Part shown: positions 51,864 to 62,762 of the stretch, piece by piece
How the letters are laid out: each line of letters begins with the position of its first letter
Numbering within the stretch: the stretch's first letter is position 1
Assembly: GCA_903906365.1 (NCBI GenBank)
Contig: CAIVKC010000022.1
Coordinates: 1-64,000, forward strand
DNA length: 64,000 bases
Direction: 5' to 3'
DNA from: an uncultured Bacteroidota bacterium
Lineage (GTDB): Bacteria; Bacteroidota; Bacteroidia; Chitinophagales; Chitinophagaceae
Program-made: the position numbers and the translations under genes
Notes under the pieces: model-generated
The model's input: the letters and a program-made list of their open reading frames with translations, nothing else
What the model was told of the DNA's origin: nothing
Database searches by the model: none

Positions 51864-52804
51864 TGGAATAGCAGTTCGCAGGGCTTCAGACCGGTGTGTT
51901 TCTTGAAAGCGGTGGAGAAATGGGAGATGGAGGAATATCCCAGCAGCACCGAAACATCTGTTACACTCAGCCCTTTTTCATACAGGAGGTACCTGGCATG
52001 TTCCATGCGCTGGCTCTGGTAAAAATCAAAGATGGTGGTACCGAACATTTCTTTGAAACCCTTTTTCAGGTAACACTCGTTAATTGCCACCTTCCGGCTA
52101 AGTTCCCGGATGGTCAGGGGTTCGCCTATATGCTGCAGGAGTACTTCCCTTGCCCGGATGATTTTTTCCCGGTCTGCCTCGTTTGCCAGAAACTTACATT
52201 GGAATGCGTTCACATCGCGCTCTCCCAGCATACATTCCAGGCTGTAAAGCAACAGGATCTGGGTCTGGGCATTGATGTAAATGTTTTCCATGCTCCCGCT
52301 GTAGGTATGGTTAAGCAGGGATTCCAGGACCAGCCGGGTCCGGCCGCATAGGGAAATGATCTTTGAAAAGGAAGAAGCATGCCTGAAATGAAGGATATCA
52401 TCGGTGGCTTGCTGACTGTTGGGCTTTCCCTGCCGGATGAACTGGGACAAATGCACGGCCGAAAACCGGAAACTGAGGACATCAACGGATTCCACCCGTT
52501 CGCCGCATACCCGCGTGGCATTGAGCTTGCAGGAGTCACATTCGGTATCTTTCTGCCGGCAGTAAATATTGCCTGCCACGCAGAAGCGGAGTTCCAGGTA
52601 ATTTTCCCGGGGACTGTCCGGGCGGTAATGATAGACCATCATGCCGATGTCTTCCATGCTCCAGGAAGGCTGTTTCTGGTATCGCCTGATTTCATAGCGA
52701 ACCGATCCGGGTATCTGCTGGTCCTTTTGGTGAAGCAGTACCAGCTGGTCGAGCATGACGGGCTGTTTATAGGCCAGGTTAAGTATGTCGGGTGGCTGAT
52801 GCAT
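51860..52804 (-). CDS. AraC-family regulator with an N-terminal Cys cluster
   Basis: 314 residues. The C-terminal 100 residues are the double helix-turn-helix of AraC/XylS: LTIRELSRKVAINECYLKKGFKEMFG, then VTDVSVLLGYSSISHFSTAFKKHTG. The N-terminal domain is a beta-rich sensor. It has four Cys in a short window (YCRQKDTECDSCKLNATRVCGE, residues about 80-100), which could bind a metal or Fe-S cluster or act as a thiol switch. It converges with the CxxCH lipoprotein. Targets are not visible in the sequence. Confidence 0.88.
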   Translation of the reverse strand: MHQPPDILNLAYKQPVMLDQLVLLHQKDQQIPGSVRYEIRRYQKQPSWSMEDIGMMVYHYRPDSPRENYLELRFCVAGNIYCRQKDTECDSCKLNATRVCGERVESVDVLSFRFSAVHLSQFIRQGKPNSQQATDDILHFRHASSFSKIISLCGRTRLVLESLLNHTYSGSMENIYINAQTQILLLYSLECMLGERDVNAFQCKFLANEADREKIIRAREVLLQHIGEPLTIRELSRKVAINECYLKKGFKEMFGTTIFDFYQSQRMEHARYLLYEKGLSVTDVSVLLGYSSISHFSTAFKKHTGLKPCELLFH

Positions 52805-52996
52805 GTCTGACCTGCAAATTTAGGCATGAAAAGCCAATCCGCAACCTTCCGCCGGCATTCGGGCTGAAACAAGCCGTTTTATGACCGTTTCATGACCAAA
52901 TCCGGACACGAAAAACGGCCTGGAACAGGGCTTTATTTTAAGCGGGAAAATTGTATAAAATGATGATTTAAAAACGGCGGGAACCCTTATTTTACG

Positions 52997-53004
52997 TACA
53001 TTTG
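52997..53004 (+). promoter_or_regulatory. -7 box of gyrB
   Basis: TACATTTG matches TAnnTTTG, 46 nt before the gyrB ATG. Confidence 0.5.
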
Positions 53005-53047
53005 TCCACCCTATTCATTTTTTGTTAACAGGAAGATTCCCAACTAA

Positions 53048-55030
<1,983 letters not shown>

Positions 55031-55160
55031 TTGGGTCCTGCCGACCGGGCTGCAAGCCCTAAATAAACCGATTTAATTAATATTATATACCTTTAAGGCC
55101 TTCAGTAACCTAAAACATATTAGGCAACATTTTAATTGCAAATCATTTAAATCATTCATT

Positions 55161-55367
55161 ATGACCACGACAGTAACGCTTACCGCCTATAATGTAAAGA
55201 CAAAGGAAAAAAATGTCCCCGTCCTGGATGCCATCATTACCAAGACGGCCAAGGGTGCCTATATGGCCCAGGGCAACGACGGCAAAGGCAATAAACTGAC
55301 TACCCTGCTGGGTGAGGAAAAAGCGCTGGCCGCCATCAAAGCCGGTATCGCTAAACAGGGCTGGTAA
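55161..55367 (+). CDS. small conserved-looking protein of unknown function
   Basis: 68 residues, ATG start, soluble. VTLTAYNVKTKEKNVPVLDAIITKTAKGAYMAQGND is beta-rich and GEEKALAAIKAGIAKQGW is a C-terminal helix. It has core-genome codon use, an AT-rich upstream region and its own terminator, so it is very probably a real gene. No family is recognised. A basic, compact fold of this size could be a nucleic-acid-associated protein, but no motif proves it. Confidence 0.65.
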   Translation: MTTTVTLTAYNVKTKEKNVPVLDAIITKTAKGAYMAQGNDGKGNKLTTLLGEEKALAAIKAGIAKQGW

Positions 55368-55444
55368 ACCTGGCCCCGGAATACCTCTCCTTGCGCGGAA
55401 CTTACCCGGCCTTTTAAAGAAAGGAGGTCCCCTTTAAAAAAAGT

Positions 55445-55482
55445 AAAGCCCCTGTGTTTTTATCAACAAGGGCTTTTTTTAT
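55445..55482 (+). terminator. intrinsic terminator
   Basis: AAAGCCCcTGT (55445-55455) pairs with ACAaGGGCTTT (55466-55476) with one mismatch, followed by seven T. It ends the small gene at 55161. Confidence 0.85.
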
Positions 55483-55495
55483 TACTCAGCACGGA

Positions 55496-56695
55496 CTAGA
55501 CGAAATGCAGGTAATTGTACTGCCCCCCCAGGATCGCCCGGTCGTCTGCACCCAGCCAGTTACGCAGCAGGGTTGCGTAGACGTCCTTGAAATCAACCTT
55601 AAACCGGAGATCACCCTGGTCCAGGTCACCCAGATCGGGCATGGCATTGAGGAGACCCTTTTGCCTGAGGCCACCGCTGACCAGAAACATATTGTTGGCA
55701 GTGCCGTGATCGGTACCTCCACTGGCATTTTGGGACACCCTCCTGCCGAATTCAGAAAAACTCATCAGCATCACATCCTGAAAACGGTTGTTGGATTTAA
55801 GGTCCGTAACAAAAGCTTTCAGGGCGTCGTTCATTTCTTCAAAGAGCCGCTGCTGCTGGTTCTGCTGGTTGACATGGGTATCAAAGCTGCCCAGGGAGAG
55901 GTAATATACCTTTGTATTGATATCCGAAAAGATCAGCGAGGCAATGGTCTGCAGGCTCCTGCCCAGTTCCGTCTTGGGATAGGAGGTCCCGGAGGGGTGC
56001 AGCCTCCCCTGCTGGTAAATATATTCAGCGCTGGAAAGGGTTTCGGCCATGGTCTTATAGAGATAATCCACCAGATCCTCCCCGTGGGGGCTCTTCCGGT
56101 CTGCCAGTACGTCCTTATAAAAATTCCCCTGGCTGGTGTTGAACAACCGCTGGGGATCCCGAAAGGCAATCCCCTTTATCTGTTCTCCCTTCAGGGCCAG
56201 ACTAAGCACGTCGTCGATCTCCAGTGCCTGCGTAGGCCTATCACAATGGATGCACTGGGCATCAAGATAACGGCCCAGCCAGCCGGTGGAAACATATTGG
56301 CTGCTCTGGCTGGCTGACTGCCAGATATCCATACTGCGGAAATGGGACCGGTCAGGGTTGGGATAGCCCACACTGTTTAAGATGGCCAGGTTCCCCTCCT
56401 CATAGAGTTCTTTCAACGCGGTGAGCGCCGGATGAAGTCCGGCTTCCCCGGTGAGGAGAAGGGATTTTTCCTTTGGGATGCCGATCTGCGGCCTGCTGCT
56501 GTAATAGCGGTCATTTCCGATGGGTATAACCGTATTGAGCCCGTCATTACCCCCGCTGAGCTGCAGGACGACCAGGGCCCGGTTGCCGGCGGGCACCAGG
56601 GCAGGCCGCTCAAATGCCTTCAGGAATTTGGGCAGCATCAGGGAAGCCGTTGCCAGGCTGCCCATCTGCAGGAATTGTTTTCTTTTGATAAGCAT
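55496..56695 (-). CDS. DUF1501-family protein
   Basis: 399 residues from the ATG at 56695; a GTG three codons earlier is less likely. Twin-arginine-like or Sec N-terminus (LIKRKQFLQMGSLATASLMLPKF). Family motifs: LVVLQLSGGNDGLNTVIP, SHFRSMDIWQSA, YYLSLGSFDTHVNQQNQQ, and MSFSEFGRRVSQNASGGTDHGTANNMF. It belongs to the sulfatase/alkaline-phosphatase-like fold by literature, but no activity is established. It follows its usual DUF1800 partner by 59 nt on the same strand. Confidence 0.92.
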   Translation of the reverse strand: MLIKRKQFLQMGSLATASLMLPKFLKAFERPALVPAGNRALVVLQLSGGNDGLNTVIPIGNDRYYSSRPQIGIPKEKSLLLTGEAGLHPALTALKELYEEGNLAILNSVGYPNPDRSHFRSMDIWQSASQSSQYVSTGWLGRYLDAQCIHCDRPTQALEIDDVLSLALKGEQIKGIAFRDPQRLFNTSQGNFYKDVLADRKSPHGEDLVDYLYKTMAETLSSAEYIYQQGRLHPSGTSYPKTELGRSLQTIASLIFSDINTKVYYLSLGSFDTHVNQQNQQQRLFEEMNDALKAFVTDLKSNNRFQDVMLMSFSEFGRRVSQNASGGTDHGTANNMFLVSGGLRQKGLLNAMPDLGDLDQGDLRFKVDFKDVYATLLRNWLGADDRAILGGQYNYLHFV

Positions 56696-56754
56696 AGGTT
56701 CCACTTAAGTTTACCGGCCCGGGATATGGATGACCCCGCCGACATGCCGGCCTG

Positions 56755-58218
56755 CTAACAAAGTTGATATTCCGGCGTGCTCATAATCTGTATCGCCGTT
56801 GTCTTAATATAGTTTTCCCGACTCCCTGAATCGGAATATTTCTCCAGGGTTGATGCTCTGATTTCGCTGGGAACCTGCAGCAGAGTCCCCGAAAGGGCCG
56901 AAGTCAGGGATTCCCTGGGGACCCTGGCGAAGGAGGCCTGAAATTCCTCCCAGTTGATCTGCACCTGAATGAAGGCGTTTTTTTTCATGTTCCCCAATCC
57001 CTTCACCCTGGCCCTTTCCAGGGGCATGTCCCGTATGCCCATCATCTGGTCATCATCGGTTTTGGCCTGCAGCTGGATCTCATCGGAATGGTAAAGGATC
57101 TGCGGAATCCGCAGCCTGAACATCAGCGAAGAGCTGTCTATCCAGCTGGTCCCGCCGGGCCAGCCCGCCACATTGGGCGGGAAAAACAGCAGCTGCCCCA
57201 ATACACGCTGCACCAGGATCTGGGACTCCTCGTTTTCAATCTTCATGGGCAGCATCCTGCGCAGCCCGGCAAGCAGCTCCACCGGAGACTTGATCCGCGC
57301 CCCGATATTGGCAGGATGGTAAAACCAGTCGCTGGTAAAAATATCTTCCAGCAGCTGGCTTATATCATAACGGCTCTGATAGAATCTCTCTCCCAGCCAG
57401 GCCGCGCGGCTCTCGTCCAGGCGGTCATTTACCAGGAAGCGGTAGATTTTATTGGCCATAAACCGGGCGGTTTGTTTTTGGGAAAGCAGGATGTCCAGGA
57501 CATCGTCACCTTGAAAATTTCCGGTTTTTCCCAACAGGGTCTTTTCGCCGCTGTCATGCTGGAATTTCCGGAAAACAAATTCCCCCTGCTGGTTGGCGCC
57601 CCAGCCGGTAAAACAGCGGGCAGCCTCCTTTACATCCTGTTCGGTATAATGGCCCCTGCCCAGGGTAAACAATTCCATTACCTCGCGGGCAAAATTTTCG
57701 TTGGGGTGATCCTTTCTGTTCTGGTTATTGTTCAGGAAATGAATCATGGCAGCCGTCTTGGAAACTTCGTGGAGCAGCTCCCCAAAATTTCCCAGTGCAT
57801 GTTGACGGATTTTATCCAGCAGGATCTGCTGGAAATACAGATCAAAGCTCCGGGAGGCAAAATGGCCATGCCAGAAAAGGGCCATTTTTTCGCGCAGCTG
57901 TGCCTTTGAATGGACCATCTGGTCCAGCCAGGCAATATTGAGCCGCCGCATATCCTCCTGGTTTTTCTTGCGTAATTGTTTTTTTTCTTCGGGGGAAAGC
58001 TCCTTTCTCGGCAGGACAGTCCCTTCGCCCGGGGCCATGGACTGCAAAGGGCTGGATAGGACCTCGATGGGGACCGGGGCCCCGGCCGATGCCTCCCGGA
58101 TGGCCCGGTACAGGTCCTTTGGGGAAAGGTGGTCCAGGGAGGGCAGATCCGCTGCCATGGGACCAAAACCGGCCCGCCACAACAAATGCTGATTTTTCAA
58201 CCGGTTACTCCCTGCCAT
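56755..58218 (-). CDS. DUF1800-family protein
   Basis: 487 residues. Family motifs: HLLWRAGFGP at the start, EKMALFWHGHFAS, NFAREVMELFTLGRGHYTEQDVKEAARCFTGW (split), and FPPNVAGWPGGTSWIDSSSL near residue 355. The function is unknown. DUF1800 and DUF1501 genes are nearly always paired in Bacteroidota and Planctomycetes, as here. It is the first gene of this two-gene unit. Confidence 0.93.
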   Translation of the reverse strand: MAGSNRLKNQHLLWRAGFGPMAADLPSLDHLSPKDLYRAIREASAGAPVPIEVLSSPLQSMAPGEGTVLPRKELSPEEKKQLRKKNQEDMRRLNIAWLDQMVHSKAQLREKMALFWHGHFASRSFDLYFQQILLDKIRQHALGNFGELLHEVSKTAAMIHFLNNNQNRKDHPNENFAREVMELFTLGRGHYTEQDVKEAARCFTGWGANQQGEFVFRKFQHDSGEKTLLGKTGNFQGDDVLDILLSQKQTARFMANKIYRFLVNDRLDESRAAWLGERFYQSRYDISQLLEDIFTSDWFYHPANIGARIKSPVELLAGLRRMLPMKIENEESQILVQRVLGQLLFFPPNVAGWPGGTSWIDSSSLMFRLRIPQILYHSDEIQLQAKTDDDQMMGIRDMPLERARVKGLGNMKKNAFIQVQINWEEFQASFARVPRESLTSALSGTLLQVPSEIRASTLEKYSDSGSRENYIKTTAIQIMSTPEYQLC

Positions 58219-58385
58219 CCGAAAAATTTAGCGCTTTGACTGCGGGTTGTACCGGAGGTTTAATCAACAAGGGAGGCCGGCCAAAATATCATTTGCCCGG
58301 TTCAAAACTAAAATTTCCTTCAGTTGGGTCGCCCCCGCCTGCCCCGGTTTCGGGCATGGAGGCCGGTTAACGGGGCCGAACCCTG

Positions 58386-59654
58386 TCAAAGGGAGGAATG
58401 ACCGAAATAAGGATGGAGGACCTGGGGTAATCCGATGCCCTCTGCTGTCTGGTTGTTTTCCAGCAGGGCGGCCAGTATCCTGGGCAAGGCCAGAGAACTG
58501 CCGTTGAGGGAATGGACCAGCTGTAATTTTCCGCCCGCATCCCGGTACCTGATTTTCATGCGGTTGGTCTGGTAGTTCTCGAAATTGCTGACGGAACTGA
58601 CTTCCAGCCATTTGTGCTGTGCGGAAGAGTAGACTTCGAAATCATAGGTCAGTGCAGAGGTAAAACCCAGGTCACCGCCACAGAGTTTTAATATCCGGTA
58701 GGGGAGGCAAAGGGAATTCAGCAGCGCCTCCACGTGATCCACCATTTGTTCAAGGACGGCATAGCTGGTGTCGGGATGCACCAGCTGAACGATCTCCACT
58801 TTGTCAAACTGGTGCAGACGGTTCAGGCCCCGGACATCCTTGCCGTAACTGCCTGCTTCCCGGCGGAAACAGGGGGTATAGGCCGTCATTTTAACGGGAA
58901 GCCGGCCCTCCGGGATGATTTCGTCGCGGTAGATATTGGTGACCGGGACTTCTGCAGTAGGAATCAGGTAGAAATTATCTTCGGTTGCATGGTACATCTG
59001 CCCTTCTTTGTCCGGCAACTGGCCGGTCCCGTAAGCGGAGGCTTCATTAACCATCAGGGGAGGCTGGTATTCGGTATAGCCGGCCGCCGTATTGTAATCC
59101 AGAAAATACTGGATCAGGGCCCGTTGGAGCCTGGCGCCCTTATGAACATACACAGGGAAACCACTGCCAGTGATTTTGTTGCCCAATTCAAAATCGATGA
59201 GGTTGTATTTTTTTGCCAGATCCCAATGCGGCAGGGATCCTTCGGGCAGCTGTGGTATGGCACCCCCTTCCCGGATGATCACATTGTCCTCCGGGGTCTT
59301 TCCCTCCGGCACGGCAGCCGCCGGGAGATTAGGCAGCCTGACCAGGGTCTCCTCCAGTTGTTTTTCAATCCTGGCCAGTTCTTCTGCCACGGGTTGCAAG
59401 GAGGACTTCAGGGCGGCCACCTCCTGTTTTTTGAGCTCCGCCTCTTCCAGGGACCTGGAGGCCATCAGTGGCCCGATCTCCCTGGACAGGGTATTTATCC
59501 GGGCCTGGGTATTGTCGGACTGGCCCTGCAGTTTTTTGCGCTGTTCATCCATGCTTACAATCAGGTCCACCAGGCCTGTTTCCCTGAAATGCTTAACAGC
59601 CAGTCTTTTCTTCACCAGTTCTGTATGCTGCCGGATATATGCCAGTTGTAACAT
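58386..59654 (-). CDS. serS: seryl-tRNA synthetase
   Basis: 422 residues. It charges tRNA-Ser and tRNA-Sec. The N-terminal antiparallel coiled-coil arm (about 25-105) grips the tRNA. Class II motifs: motif 2 TAYTPCFRREAGSYGKDVRGLNRLHQFDKVE (in pieces) and motif 3 NGSSLALPRILAALLENNQ. Single gene. Confidence 0.97.
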   Translation of the reverse strand: MLQLAYIRQHTELVKKRLAVKHFRETGLVDLIVSMDEQRKKLQGQSDNTQARINTLSREIGPLMASRSLEEAELKKQEVAALKSSLQPVAEELARIEKQLEETLVRLPNLPAAAVPEGKTPEDNVIIREGGAIPQLPEGSLPHWDLAKKYNLIDFELGNKITGSGFPVYVHKGARLQRALIQYFLDYNTAAGYTEYQPPLMVNEASAYGTGQLPDKEGQMYHATEDNFYLIPTAEVPVTNIYRDEIIPEGRLPVKMTAYTPCFRREAGSYGKDVRGLNRLHQFDKVEIVQLVHPDTSYAVLEQMVDHVEALLNSLCLPYRILKLCGGDLGFTSALTYDFEVYSSAQHKWLEVSSVSNFENYQTNRMKIRYRDAGGKLQLVHSLNGSSLALPRILAALLENNQTAEGIGLPQVLHPYFGHSSL

Positions 59655-59752
59655 GGTTCTTTTTTTTGCAAAGGTAGCTTTTGAAAATCAGAACAACAAT
59701 GGGCGCAGATACCCTCCAAAAGCCCATAAATTACTACATTCATGTAAAAAAA

Positions 59753-60088
59753 ATGATAGACCCATCCATGATCACCACCAGCATTGAACTCAGCGGCTAC
59801 AAAATTACCAGGAACCTCGGCGTGGTGCGGGGCATCACCGTCCGTTCACGCAGCGTACTGGGCAATATCGCCGGGGGGCTGCAGAGCCTCATGGGAGGCA
59901 GGCTGTCCATTTATGTGGAACTCTGTGAGACCAGCCGGGAAGAGGCATTTCAGCACCTCATCCAGCACGCCAGTGAAAGAGGAGCCAATGCCATCCTGAA
60001 CATGCGCTATGATGCCAACGAGATAACGGACGGTGTAACCGAAGTGCTGGCTTATGGCACAGCGGTATATGCCGAAAAGATCAGTTGA
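59753..60088 (+). CDS. YbjQ/UPF0145-family protein
   Basis: 111 residues from the ATG at 59753; ATG 59768 is an alternative and the longer frame from 59681 is not. The heavy-metal-binding-like fold signature is clear: MITTSIELSGYKITRNLGVVRGITVRSRSVLGN (in parts), GRLSIYVELCETSREEAFQHLIQHASERGANAIL and YGTAVYAEKI. Members form pentameric rings; the physiological role is unknown. Its end overlaps the convergent acetyltransferase gene by 8 nt. Confidence 0.88.
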   Translation: MIDPSMITTSIELSGYKITRNLGVVRGITVRSRSVLGNIAGGLQSLMGGRLSIYVELCETSREEAFQHLIQHASERGANAILNMRYDANEITDGVTEVLAYGTAVYAEKIS

Positions 60089-60527
60089 TGGCCTTTTTGT
60101 AAACGTCGGGATCGGCCTTTCGCATAAACCGTTGCGGTTCCTCTAATGGTTCAAAACCAAAGCGGGCATAAAGCCCGTGGGCATCCCTTGTTGCCAGCAT
60201 CCAGGAGCGGAGCCCCTGCAGCCGGGGGTGATTAACGATGACCTCCAACAGGAACTGACCGAGTCCCCTGCCCCGGCAGGCGGGGTCAATAAACACATCT
60301 GCCAGGTAGGCAAAAGTGGCCTGGTCGGTAATTACCCGGGCAAACCCTTTTTGCCGGCCCTGTTCAAAGACCCCGAAACAAAGCGATCCCTCGATGGACC
60401 GGCATACTGTATCGTAGGGTATTTGGGCGGCCCAGTAGGAATGGTTGGAAAGGAATTCATGAATATAGCGGGTATCCAAGCTTTGTTTGTCGGTGCTGAT
60501 GACAATCCCATCTCTTTGCCAGTTCAT
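60081..60527 (-). CDS. GNAT-family N-acetyltransferase
   Basis: 148 residues. The acetyl-CoA-binding motif is ADVFIDPACRGRGLGQFLLEVIV (Q/R-x-x-G-x-G/A form, split around RGRGLG) and the C-terminal strand has LYARFGFEPLEEP. Its substrate is unknown. It is convergent with UPF0145 and divergent from the gene at 60623. Confidence 0.9.
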   Translation of the reverse strand: MNWQRDGIVISTDKQSLDTRYIHEFLSNHSYWAAQIPYDTVCRSIEGSLCFGVFEQGRQKGFARVITDQATFAYLADVFIDPACRGRGLGQFLLEVIVNHPRLQGLRSWMLATRDAHGLYARFGFEPLEEPQRFMRKADPDVYKKAIN

Positions 60528-60607
60528 GGAGGTGATTTTTCCGTAAATTTAAACAGACCCGGTCACAACAGTTTGGGAAATCCTTGCCGCGGGTTGCCAA
60601 CCATGAG

Positions 60608-60615
60608 TATATTTG
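60608..60615 (+). promoter_or_regulatory. -7 box of the gene at 60623
   Basis: TATATTTG matches TAnnTTTG, 7 nt before the ATG at 60623, implying a leaderless transcript and deciding the start. Confidence 0.55.
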
Positions 60616-60622
60616 CCAAACT

Positions 60623-60967
60623 ATGCAGGCACATGACGATCTTCAGACCAGGTGGTGGAACCTGGAAGCAAAGCTGGCGGAGCGGTTTGGCAAAAAGCCG
60701 GATATGGAAGCCATCCTGTTCCTGATTGGCATCCAGGAATTCGGTGATATCCGGGGGAAATTCTCCAAGGAACAAAAGCAGGACCTGATGCATGTAGCCG
60801 TGTGTTCCCTGTTTTCCCAGAGCGGTTATTATGAACTCGAAAGGGTGGATGAAGACGGATGGCCGCATTTCCGGCAGCTCATGGCCCTGCCGGAGATGAA
60901 TATGACCGAGCAGGAAAATTTCATGAAAGATCACATACTGCTGTACTTTGACAGGGAAGGCCTGTAA
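60623..60967 (+). CDS. small soluble protein of unknown function
   Basis: 114 residues from the ATG at 60623. The frame is open from 60584, but the promoter lies between. The sequence is helical with conserved-looking aromatic and acidic residues: LQTRWWNLEAKLAERFGKKPDMEAILFLIG (in pieces), VAVCSLFSQSGYYELERVDEDGWPHF, and a Met/Glu-rich end. I believe it belongs to a conserved Bacteroidota family of unknown function but cannot name it. Confidence 0.75.
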   Translation: MQAHDDLQTRWWNLEAKLAERFGKKPDMEAILFLIGIQEFGDIRGKFSKEQKQDLMHVAVCSLFSQSGYYELERVDEDGWPHFRQLMALPEMNMTEQENFMKDHILLYFDREGL

Positions 60968-60999
60968 TTTACCGGGCTGTACCTATCCCCGACTGACCA

Positions 61000-61713
61000 A
61001 TGACACCAAACATGATACGAATCTTTTCCGCCCTGTTTTTGATCGTTATTCTGGGCGCCTGTAACCCGAAGATTTCAGGGGATCTGCGCCGCAATGACCT
61101 GAAAAAAGATGTGGAGATGAAGACCAGCAGGGGTGTGCTCCTCATCCGCCTGTCTGATTCCACCCCCCTGCACCGCAATAATTTCCTGACCCTGGTCAAA
61201 AGACACTATTATGACAGCCTGCTGTTTCACCGGGTCATTAAAAACTTCATGATTCAGTCCGGAGATCCGGACAGCCGGCATGCACGGGCCACCGATACCC
61301 TGGGCAACGGGGGACCAACCGCAACCCTGCCGGCTGAATTCAGGCAGGGGCTCTTTCACCACAAAGGGGTCCTTGCAGCGGCACGCGAGGGAGATGCCGT
61401 CAATCCGGCAAAGGCGAGCAGCGGGAGCCAGTTTTATATTGTGCAGGGCAGGATTTTTACCGATCAGGGGCTAGATTCGGTGGAAAAATACCGGCTGAAG
61501 GGGCGCAAAATACCCGCCTGGCAGCGTGAAGTGTATAAAACCATCGGCGGTTCGCCGCATCTTGATCAGAATTATACCGTTTTTGGAGAGGTCATCAGCG
61601 GGCTGGACGTCATTGACAGCATCGCTGCCGTTCCCACCAGCGGAAGACCCTATGACAGGCCGCTCCAGGACCAGATAATCATCCGCGCACGGCTTGTCCG
61701 GCGGTCCAAATAA
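61000..61713 (+). CDS. cyclophilin-type peptidyl-prolyl isomerase, lipoprotein
   Basis: 237 residues, or 233 from the ATG at 61012. Lipobox VILGAC (about 16-21). Cyclophilin core: RNNFLTLVKRHYYDSLLFHRVIKNFMIQSGDP (catalytic Arg in FHRVI, split), SSGSQFYIVQ, and YTVFGEVISGLDVID. It carries an insertion (LDSVEKYRLKGRKIPAWQ) typical of Bacteroidota versions. It catalyses proline isomerisation in the periplasm, membrane-anchored by lipid. Confidence 0.92.
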   Translation: MTPNMIRIFSALFLIVILGACNPKISGDLRRNDLKKDVEMKTSRGVLLIRLSDSTPLHRNNFLTLVKRHYYDSLLFHRVIKNFMIQSGDPDSRHARATDTLGNGGPTATLPAEFRQGLFHHKGVLAAAREGDAVNPAKASSGSQFYIVQGRIFTDQGLDSVEKYRLKGRKIPAWQREVYKTIGGSPHLDQNYTVFGEVISGLDVIDSIAAVPTSGRPYDRPLQDQIIIRARLVRRSK

Positions 61714-61780
61714 AAAAATAAACAGCCTGTATTAATTCGAGGCCTTTTCGTAATCTTTGCATCACTAAAATCATCTTTTT

Positions 61781-62161
61781 ATGAGTTTCCCCGACAATCT
61801 GTACTATACCAAGGATCACGAATGGATAAAAATCGAGGGCGGTAACATCGCTGTAATCGGCATCACTGATTTCGCCCAGAAAGAATTGGGGGACATTGTT
61901 TATGTGGAAGTGGAAACGGTGGGCAAAGCCCTGGAAGCAGAAGCGGTATTTGGAACGGTGGAAGCCGTAAAAACGGTATCGGATTTGTATCTGCCAGTTG
62001 CAGGTACCATCAAGGAACTCAATCCGGCCCTTGCCAGTTCACCGGACCTGGTCAATACCGATCCCTATGGAGCCGGATGGATGATTAAAATGGAAGTTTC
62101 CAATCCCGCGGACCTGGAAGGGCTGCTGAGCGCTTCGGCCTACCAGGCCGTGGTGGGTTAG
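61781..62161 (+). CDS. gcvH: glycine cleavage system H protein
   Basis: 126 residues. It carries the lipoyl arm between GcvP, GcvT and the L-protein. The lipoylation site is Lys64 in GTVEAVKTVSDLYLPVAG. DHEWIKIEGGNIAVIGITDFAQKELGDIVYVEV is the N-terminal signature (in parts). No other gcv gene is near. Single gene. Confidence 0.96.
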   Translation: MSFPDNLYYTKDHEWIKIEGGNIAVIGITDFAQKELGDIVYVEVETVGKALEAEAVFGTVEAVKTVSDLYLPVAGTIKELNPALASSPDLVNTDPYGAGWMIKMEVSNPADLEGLLSASAYQAVVG

Positions 62162-62215
62162 TTTACCCTGTATTGCTTTTAATTAACTTATTCCTAAATA
62201 TTTCCAACCGGAACC

Positions 62216-62761
62216 TTGTCTAACCATGTTACATATACGGAACAGGAACTCGTTCATTTGCTGAGAAACAGGGACAACCAGGCCTTTAGCTATTTATACG
62301 ATAATTATTCCGGCGCTCTTTACAGCATCATCCTGCAGATCGTGCAGGAAAATGAGCTGGCCAGCGATGTATTGCAGGAAGTCTTCATAAACATATGGCG
62401 TAAAATCGAGAGTTACGATGCCCTCAAGGGGAGGCTTTTTACCTGGATGCTCAATATTGCCAGAAATGCCTCCATTGACACCCTGCGCTCAAAAAATTAT
62501 CAGAACTCCCGGAAAAACCAAGAATTAGGTGATCACGTACATACAGGCGGAAATGGCCAGACCCTGCAGCCCAATGTAGACCATATCGGGTTGAGAAAAA
62601 CCCTGGAAAAGCTGAAACCCGAGCACCGGGTATTGATCGAACTGGCCTATTTCAAAGGTTATACGCATGAAGAAATAGCAGCCATTGAAAATATTCCCCT
62701 TGGAACGGTGAAAACCCGTATCAGGAATTCTTTGTTACAGTTAAGAGAATATTTGAAATAA
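62216..62761 (+). CDS. ECF-type RNA polymerase sigma factor
   Basis: 181 residues. The start appears to be TTG at 62216; no in-frame ATG or GTG precedes the conserved part. Region 2 is AFSYLYDNYSGALYSIILQIVQENELASDVLQEVFINIWRKI (in parts), and region 4 has ALEKLKPEHRVLIELAYFKGYTHEEIAAIENIPLGTVKTRIRNSL (in parts). It is followed after 1 nt by its anti-sigma gene, so the pair is one operon. Confidence 0.93.
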   Translation: MSNHVTYTEQELVHLLRNRDNQAFSYLYDNYSGALYSIILQIVQENELASDVLQEVFINIWRKIESYDALKGRLFTWMLNIARNASIDTLRSKNYQNSRKNQELGDHVHTGGNGQTLQPNVDHIGLRKTLEKLKPEHRVLIELAYFKGYTHEEIAAIENIPLGTVKTRIRNSLLQLREYLK

Positions 62762-62762
62762 T

